Source of the DNA: CAYVUM01 sp964454795
GTDB taxonomy: Bacteria; Pseudomonadota; Alphaproteobacteria; Rhodospirillales; Defluviicoccaceae
Assembly: GCA_964454795.1 (NCBI GenBank)
Contig: CAYVUM010000126.1
Span: 1-9,179 of the forward strand
Direction of reading: 5' to 3'
Length of the DNA stretch: 9,179 nucleotides
Shown here in pieces: positions 6,466 to 9,179 of this stretch. The position numbers and the translations under genes were made by a program. Position 1 is the stretch's first letter. Each line of letters begins with the position of its first letter. Below the pieces are notes generated by a model. That model did not search any database, was not told where the DNA came from, and saw nothing but the letters and a program-made list of their open reading frames with translations.

Positions 6466-7344
6466 TTAGCAGGCTTTGGCGATCGCCAGTTCGAGAATGT
6501 CCTTTGCACCGGCGGCCCTGAGACGGGGGATCAGCGCGCGCACCTCCGCCCGGTCGACCACGGTCTCCAGGGCCAGCCACGCCGGATCGCTCAGCTGGGC
6601 GACGGTGGGCGCGTGCAGGCTCGGCAGCGCGGCGCTGATCCTTGCCACCTGGTCGGACGGGACGTTCATTTTGAGGAGAACCTTGTCGCGGGCGCTCAGC
6701 GCCGCGGTCAGCAGCAGGGTGATCTGGTCGATCTTGGTCCGCTTCCAGGGGTCGGCCAGCGCCGTCCGGCTGGCGACCAGCACGGTGTGGGTGTGGAGCA
6801 GGTCGCAGACGATCCTGAGACCATGGGCGCGGATGGTGCTGCCGGTCTCGGTCAGCTCGACGGCGGCGTCGGCGAGACCCTCAACCACCTTGGCCTCGGT
6901 GGCGCCCCATGAGAACTCGACGTTCGCAGTCACCCCCCGTTCGGCCAGATACCGCCGGGTGTAGCCCACCAGCTCAGTGGCGATGGTCCGGCCCTCGAGA
7001 TCGTGGATGGTCTGCACGGGGGAGTCGCGATCGACGACCAGGACCCAGCGCGCCGGCCGGTTGGTGGTCCGGGAATAGACCAGGTCGGCGACCACCTCCA
7101 CATCGGCCCCGGTCTCCAGGATCCAGTCGAGGCCGGCGAGGCCGGCATCAAGGGTGCCGCCGGCCACGTAGGGGCCCATTTCCTGGGAGCGGACCAGAGC
7201 GCAATCGATTTCCGGATCGTCAATGGCGGGGAAATAGTTGCGCGCCCGGGCGGTGATCGTCCAGCCGGCCTGCGCGAACAGGTCAACGGTGGCCTCTTCC
7301 AGGCTTCCCTTGGGGATACCGAAGCGCAGGCAGGGCGTGCTCAT
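6466..7344 (-). CDS. hisG: ATP phosphoribosyltransferase, long form
   Basis: This enzyme catalyses the first, committed step of histidine synthesis: ATP + PRPP to phosphoribosyl-ATP, in the cytoplasm. It has 292 residues from ATG 7344-7342 (MSTPCLRFGIPKGSLEEATV). An in-frame TTG at 7380 would add 12 unconserved residues, so I reject it. Visible motifs are GIPKGSLEEAT (9-19), DDPEIDCALVRSQEM (42-56), GTLDAGLAGLDWI (63-75), ELVGYTRRYL (124-133), FSWGATEAKV (144-153) and the PRPP-binding loop ELTETGSTIRAHGL (163-176). Residues about 215-290 (KMNVPSDQVARI, LPSLHAPTVAQLSD, LIPRLRAAGAKDILEL) are the C-terminal ACT-like domain that gives histidine feedback inhibition in the long form, so no HisZ partner should be needed. 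The ribosome-binding site is weak. The gene is 118 bases downstream of the LuxR-type gene and is followed by the hexapeptide protein. No other his genes are in view. Confidence 0.96.
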   Translation of the reverse strand: MSTPCLRFGIPKGSLEEATVDLFAQAGWTITARARNYFPAIDDPEIDCALVRSQEMGPYVAGGTLDAGLAGLDWILETGADVEVVADLVYSRTTNRPARWVLVVDRDSPVQTIHDLEGRTIATELVGYTRRYLAERGVTANVEFSWGATEAKVVEGLADAAVELTETGSTIRAHGLRIVCDLLHTHTVLVASRTALADPWKRTKIDQITLLLTAALSARDKVLLKMNVPSDQVARISAALPSLHAPTVAQLSDPAWLALETVVDRAEVRALIPRLRAAGAKDILELAIAKAC

Positions 7345-7435
7345 GCCCGAGGGCGTAGCGAAACCCCCGCCCGATGGCAAGCGGCCGGATCGCCGGCGCC
7401 ACTCGACCCTGACTGCACCAGAGGTGGCCTCATTT

Positions 7436-7452
7436 CGGCCGGATGCCGGCCG
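7436..7452 (-). other. Perfect short hairpin after the LuxR-type gene
   Basis: CGGCCGG, then three bases, then CCGGCCG: a 7-base GC-only stem beginning 10 bases past the stop codon of the upstream gene, in the 118-base gap before hisG. The position suits a transcription end, but there is no T-run on the minus strand (AAATGAGG follows), so it is at best an imperfect or Rho-assisted terminator. Confidence 0.3.
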
Positions 7453-7462
7453 CGGCGGGCCC

Positions 7463-8611
7463 TCAAATCCGCAAGCCGCCGGGGCCGGTCATCACCATCC
7501 GCACCAGCTCGGCCTGGCGGGCGGTGTTGGTCTTGCCGAAGATCTGTTTGAGGTGCTTGCGGGTGGTCTCGTAGGCGACGCCGAGCATCTCGGCGATTTC
7601 GTCGAGCCGGTAGCCGCGGGCGAGCAGGGCGGCAACCCGCGCTTCCGCGCCGGTGAGGCCGTACAGCTGCCGCAGCCGGCTCTCGTCCACATCCGCCGGC
7701 CGGTCCGGATCGCCGAGGAAGACGACGGCGGCCGGGTCGTCGGTACCGGGCTCTTCGCTCTCCGCGACGGACCAGACCAGGACGGTGAGCGAGCGCTGGC
7801 CGGTGGGGCGCTCCAACGAGAACGCCATGGGCTGGGCCGAGCGGTTGGCGAGCCGGCCGTCCCGCGGCGAGCCGATCATATCGCGCATCAGCACCCGCCG
7901 GCCCTCGCGCTGGAATTCGAGGCCGCTGCGGGTGACCGTGAACACATCCCGTTCCGACATGGCGTCCCGGGCCGCCCGGTTGGCGCCGAGAACCGCGCCG
8001 CTGCCGCTGACCAGGATGACCCCGATCGGCATGCCGTCGAGGGCATCGAGGGCCACCTGGCGGGCGCTCTGGGTGCGCTGGAGCAACTGGCCGGCCCGGA
8101 GGCCGCGTTGCAGGTAGGGCAGCAGCCGCTTGAGCAGCGCCACCGCATCCTCGCCGAACGGGCCGGCGACCGGCGTCCGGGCGGCGTAAAGGAACAGCAG
8201 CCGGGTGCCCTGACGGTCGAGGGCGCCGAAGATCTGATGGCGGAAGCCCTGGGGCAGCAGCCACTGGCGGACGAAGTCGGACGCCTGCGCCGTGGACGCC
8301 TCAACCAGTTCGGCGTCGGTAAAGACGTTGCCGGCGATCCGGAACGGCTCTTCCTGCTCCAGCCAGGGGCTGTTGCGGCCGTGGACATCGGCATAGGTCT
8401 GGACCATTCCCACGTCGATGCCGACCGAGTGGTGGAGGATCGCGGTTGACGCGGCGAAGTCGTGGGCGGCCAGCGCGCAGGCGCCCGCATCCAGCGCTTC
8501 CCGCAGCTTCGCGAGCGCCGTCGACCAGAACCGGCCATCCATACTGGCGGTATAGAAGTCCGAGACGAGGTCAACGAGGGCGCCGGCGCCGATAAATCCC
8601 TTGTCGTGCAT
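7463..8611 (-). CDS. LuxR-family (C-terminal HTH) transcriptional regulator
   Basis: This encodes 382 residues from ATG 8611-8609. AGGGG (8622-8618) lies 6 bases upstream, a good ribosome-binding site that fixes the start. The C-terminus (about 316-372) is a LuxR/GerE-type DNA-binding domain: YGLTGAEARVAALLARG, LDEIAEMLGVAYETTRKHLK, QIFGKTNTARQAELV, with the recognition helix around 344-356. The middle (about 186-300) resembles a PAS-like fold (ALDALDGMPIGVILVSGSGAVLGANRAARDAM). The first 180 residues have a helical, GAF-like look (FYTASMDGRFWSTALAKLREAL) without a domain I can name. There is no phosphoreceiver domain and no clear acyl-homoserine-lactone-binding signature (Trp/Tyr/Asp pattern), so it is an orphan regulator of unknown signal. 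A large dyad starts 30 bases upstream of the ATG, consistent with autoregulation. It lies upstream of hisG on the same strand, but nothing ties it to histidine synthesis. Confidence 0.88.
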   Translation of the reverse strand: MHDKGFIGAGALVDLVSDFYTASMDGRFWSTALAKLREALDAGACALAAHDFAASTAILHHSVGIDVGMVQTYADVHGRNSPWLEQEEPFRIAGNVFTDAELVEASTAQASDFVRQWLLPQGFRHQIFGALDRQGTRLLFLYAARTPVAGPFGEDAVALLKRLLPYLQRGLRAGQLLQRTQSARQVALDALDGMPIGVILVSGSGAVLGANRAARDAMSERDVFTVTRSGLEFQREGRRVLMRDMIGSPRDGRLANRSAQPMAFSLERPTGQRSLTVLVWSVAESEEPGTDDPAAVVFLGDPDRPADVDESRLRQLYGLTGAEARVAALLARGYRLDEIAEMLGVAYETTRKHLKQIFGKTNTARQAELVRMVMTGPGGLRI

Positions 8612-8641
8612 GGTTTGCCCCTACCAGAGCTGATCCACTTG

Positions 8642-8674
8642 CGCAATTCAGGGGTGATGACAACCCCAATTGCG
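8642..8674. promoter_or_regulatory. Long interrupted dyad upstream of the LuxR-type gene, candidate operator
   Basis: The left arm is CGCAATT (8642-8648), CA, GGGGT (8651-8655). A 7-base centre follows. The right arm is ACCCC (8663-8667) directly joined to AATTGCG (8668-8674). Twelve bases pair perfectly on each side apart from the 2-base CA offset. It lies 30 bases upstream of the ATG, and read leftward it contains TTGTCA (8663-8658), a near -35 hexamer without a good -10. It is a likely binding site for a dimeric regulator, perhaps the adjacent LuxR-type protein itself. Confidence 0.5.
8648..8670 (+). repeat. Paired 23-base motif, copy 1
   Basis: The pattern is TCAGGGG-N5-ACAACCCCAAT, within the dyad upstream of the LuxR-type gene. 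It matches copy 2 at 9096-9118 in 19 of 23 positions, all differences lying in the 5-base centre, with identical GGGG-N9-CCCC spacing. Conserved arms and a variable centre are what a protein-binding site would show. Confidence 0.6.
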
Positions 8675-8920
8675 TGTGATCATGCAGCGGGCACGTTAAA
8701 ATAGGATTACCCGAAGACGCAGCGTGCAAGCAGTAGCAGAAATAATACTAATGGATGTAGAAAGCATCGAGTCTGCGGGTAAAGATTGTATAAAATGTCC
8801 CGTTCTCGCCGGATTCTCTTTGCATTTTTTCTGTTTTGCGTCGCGGCGGCATACCGCCAGGACCCGGCCACAGCGGCGAGTGCGCAGCGTGCCGGAGTGC
8901 GGCTGGTCCTCGGACTTCGA

Positions 8921-8954
8921 AACCGGGCATCGCTGGTAACCGGGCATCGCTGGT
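8921..8954 (+). repeat. Exact 17-base tandem duplication
   Basis: AACCGGGCATCGCTGGT occurs twice back to back (8921-8937 and 8938-8954) with no mismatch. The unit length is not a multiple of three, so any reading frame through it shifts between copies, which argues that this stretch is non-coding. Perfect identity suggests a recent slippage event or maintained paired sites. Confidence 0.9.
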
Positions 8955-8964
8955 CTTGAAACGA

Positions 8965-9003
8965 CCGGCAGGACGCCGGCCCATGACCAGCCACTCCTGC
9001 CGG
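8965..9003. repeat. 9-base inverted repeat
   Basis: CCGGCAGGA (8965-8973) and TCCTGCCGG (8995-9003) are perfectly complementary around a 21-base loop. No T-run follows on either strand, so this is not a standard terminator. It could be part of a structured leader or small RNA. Confidence 0.5.
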
Positions 9004-9054
9004 GCAGAGACCGCGACGGCGCCGGGCGGGCGCTATCCGGCGCTTCTTGCGCAG

Positions 9055-9072
9055 GCAACCAACTCGGGTTGC
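9055..9072. repeat. Short perfect hairpin
   Basis: GCAACC, AACTCG, GGTTGC: a 6-base stem with a 6-base loop, 24 bases before copy 2 of the paired motif. Structure is visible but function is unknown, and chance occurrence is possible. Confidence 0.4.
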
Positions 9073-9095
9073 AACCACAGGCAGCGATGACCTGC

Positions 9096-9118
9096 TCAGG
9101 GGACGTCACAACCCCAAT
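9096..9118 (+). repeat. Paired 23-base motif, copy 2
   Basis: The pattern is TCAGGGG-N5-ACAACCCCAAT again, in the same orientation as copy 1. It keeps GGGG (9099-9102) and CCCC (9112-9115) but lacks the outer CGCAATT/AATTGCG arms. It lies 54 bases before a Shine-Dalgarno-like sequence at the window end, so it may sit in the promoter of a rightward gene outside the window. Confidence 0.6.
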
Positions 9119-9172
9119 GAACACGCCGCCAGCCACGCGACGGATGACCGCAAAAAGGATCGGAAGAGTGGC

Positions 9173-9178
9173 GGAGGG
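9173..9178 (+). promoter_or_regulatory. Probable ribosome-binding site of a rightward gene beyond the window
   Basis: GGAGGG occupies 9173-9178, one base before the window ends, after the long non-coding stretch. A start codon would be expected within about 10 bases past the edge. This is inference from one motif. Confidence 0.3.
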
Positions 9179-9179
9179 A

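Larger units (their letters stand above)
8612..9179. other. 568-base intergenic region without a convincing gene
   Basis: No frame here shows a recognisable protein. The segment from about 8690 to 8835 is clearly A/T-richer than the rest of the window (TTAAAATAGG, AATAATACTAATGG, TTGTATAAAATG, CATTTTTTCTGTTTTG), as expected for promoters or foreign DNA. TATAAA at 8789-8794 looks like a -10 box, but no -35 lies at the right distance. The region also holds the dyad, the paired motif, a tandem duplication and two inverted repeats listed separately. It probably carries promoters for the leftward LuxR-type gene and for a rightward gene beyond the window. Confidence 0.55.

Noticed and set aside
7238..8449. 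A 403-residue open frame on the plus strand opposite the LuxR-type gene and the start of hisG
   Set aside because: It spans two well-supported minus-strand genes and their gap, with composition typical of antisense GC-rich frames (Gly/Arg/Asp/His-rich, no motifs).
8718..8892. 10-base direct repeat CGCAGCGTGC at 8718 and 8883
   Set aside because: Short and GC-rich. Chance is a sufficient explanation in this composition.
8696..9136. A 146-residue minus-strand frame in the right intergenic region
   Set aside because: It starts at GTG without a convincing ribosome site, the composition is Arg/Ser/Pro-rich, and it runs through the tandem duplication and inverted repeats with no recognisable domain.

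Overview
This is a GC-rich window, probably from an alphaproteobacterium (Rhodospirillales-like is my best guess). The basis is the strong G/C bias at third codon positions, a DUF2336 protein (a family found mainly in Alphaproteobacteria), a FecR-domain protein leading into tandem cadherin-like repeats, and a LuxR-type regulator of a form common in that class. No lineage marker such as rRNA is present. There are six genes I can defend, one of them cut by the left edge. I see no tRNA, rRNA, CRISPR array, transposase or phage gene.

Left block (1-5773). A leftward gene (1-1266, continuing off the window) encodes the N-terminal 422 residues of a large, probably type I-secreted surface or adhesin protein. 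It has a conserved N-terminal segment, a FecR-like domain, a Gly/Pro/Asp-rich linker, and the first residues of a cadherin/tandem-repeat array. A 333-base divergent intergenic region separates it from a rightward, translationally coupled pair: a 379-residue DUF2336 protein (1600-2739) and a 1013-residue PAS-GAF-PAS-PAS-GGDEF-EAL cyclic-di-GMP enzyme (2732-5773). The two genes overlap by 8 bases, and the junction carries a GGGGCA x4 hexamer tract that also supplies the Shine-Dalgarno sequence. The layout suggests, but does not prove, a c-di-GMP module that controls the divergent adhesin. A 19-base palindrome over a candidate promoter in the divergent region is a possible operator.

Middle block (5798-7344, leftward, converging on the GGDEF-EAL gene with 24 bases between them). 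A long-form hisG (ATP phosphoribosyltransferase, first step of histidine synthesis, with its own C-terminal regulatory domain) is followed after 53 bases by a PaaY/CaiE-like hexapeptide-repeat (gamma-carbonic-anhydrase fold) protein. No other his or paa genes are visible.

Right block (7463-9179). A leftward 382-residue LuxR-family (C-terminal HTH) regulator of unknown signal is followed by 568 bases with no convincing gene. That stretch holds a long dyad just upstream of the regulator, a second copy of the dyad's core about 450 bases away near the right edge, an A/T-rich island, an exact 17-base tandem duplication, two hairpin-capable inverted repeats, and a Shine-Dalgarno-like GGAGGG at the very end. 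The ending suggests a rightward gene starting just outside. The paired motif is the best candidate for an uncharacterised regulatory circuit here. I see no clear evidence of an entirely new multi-gene system.
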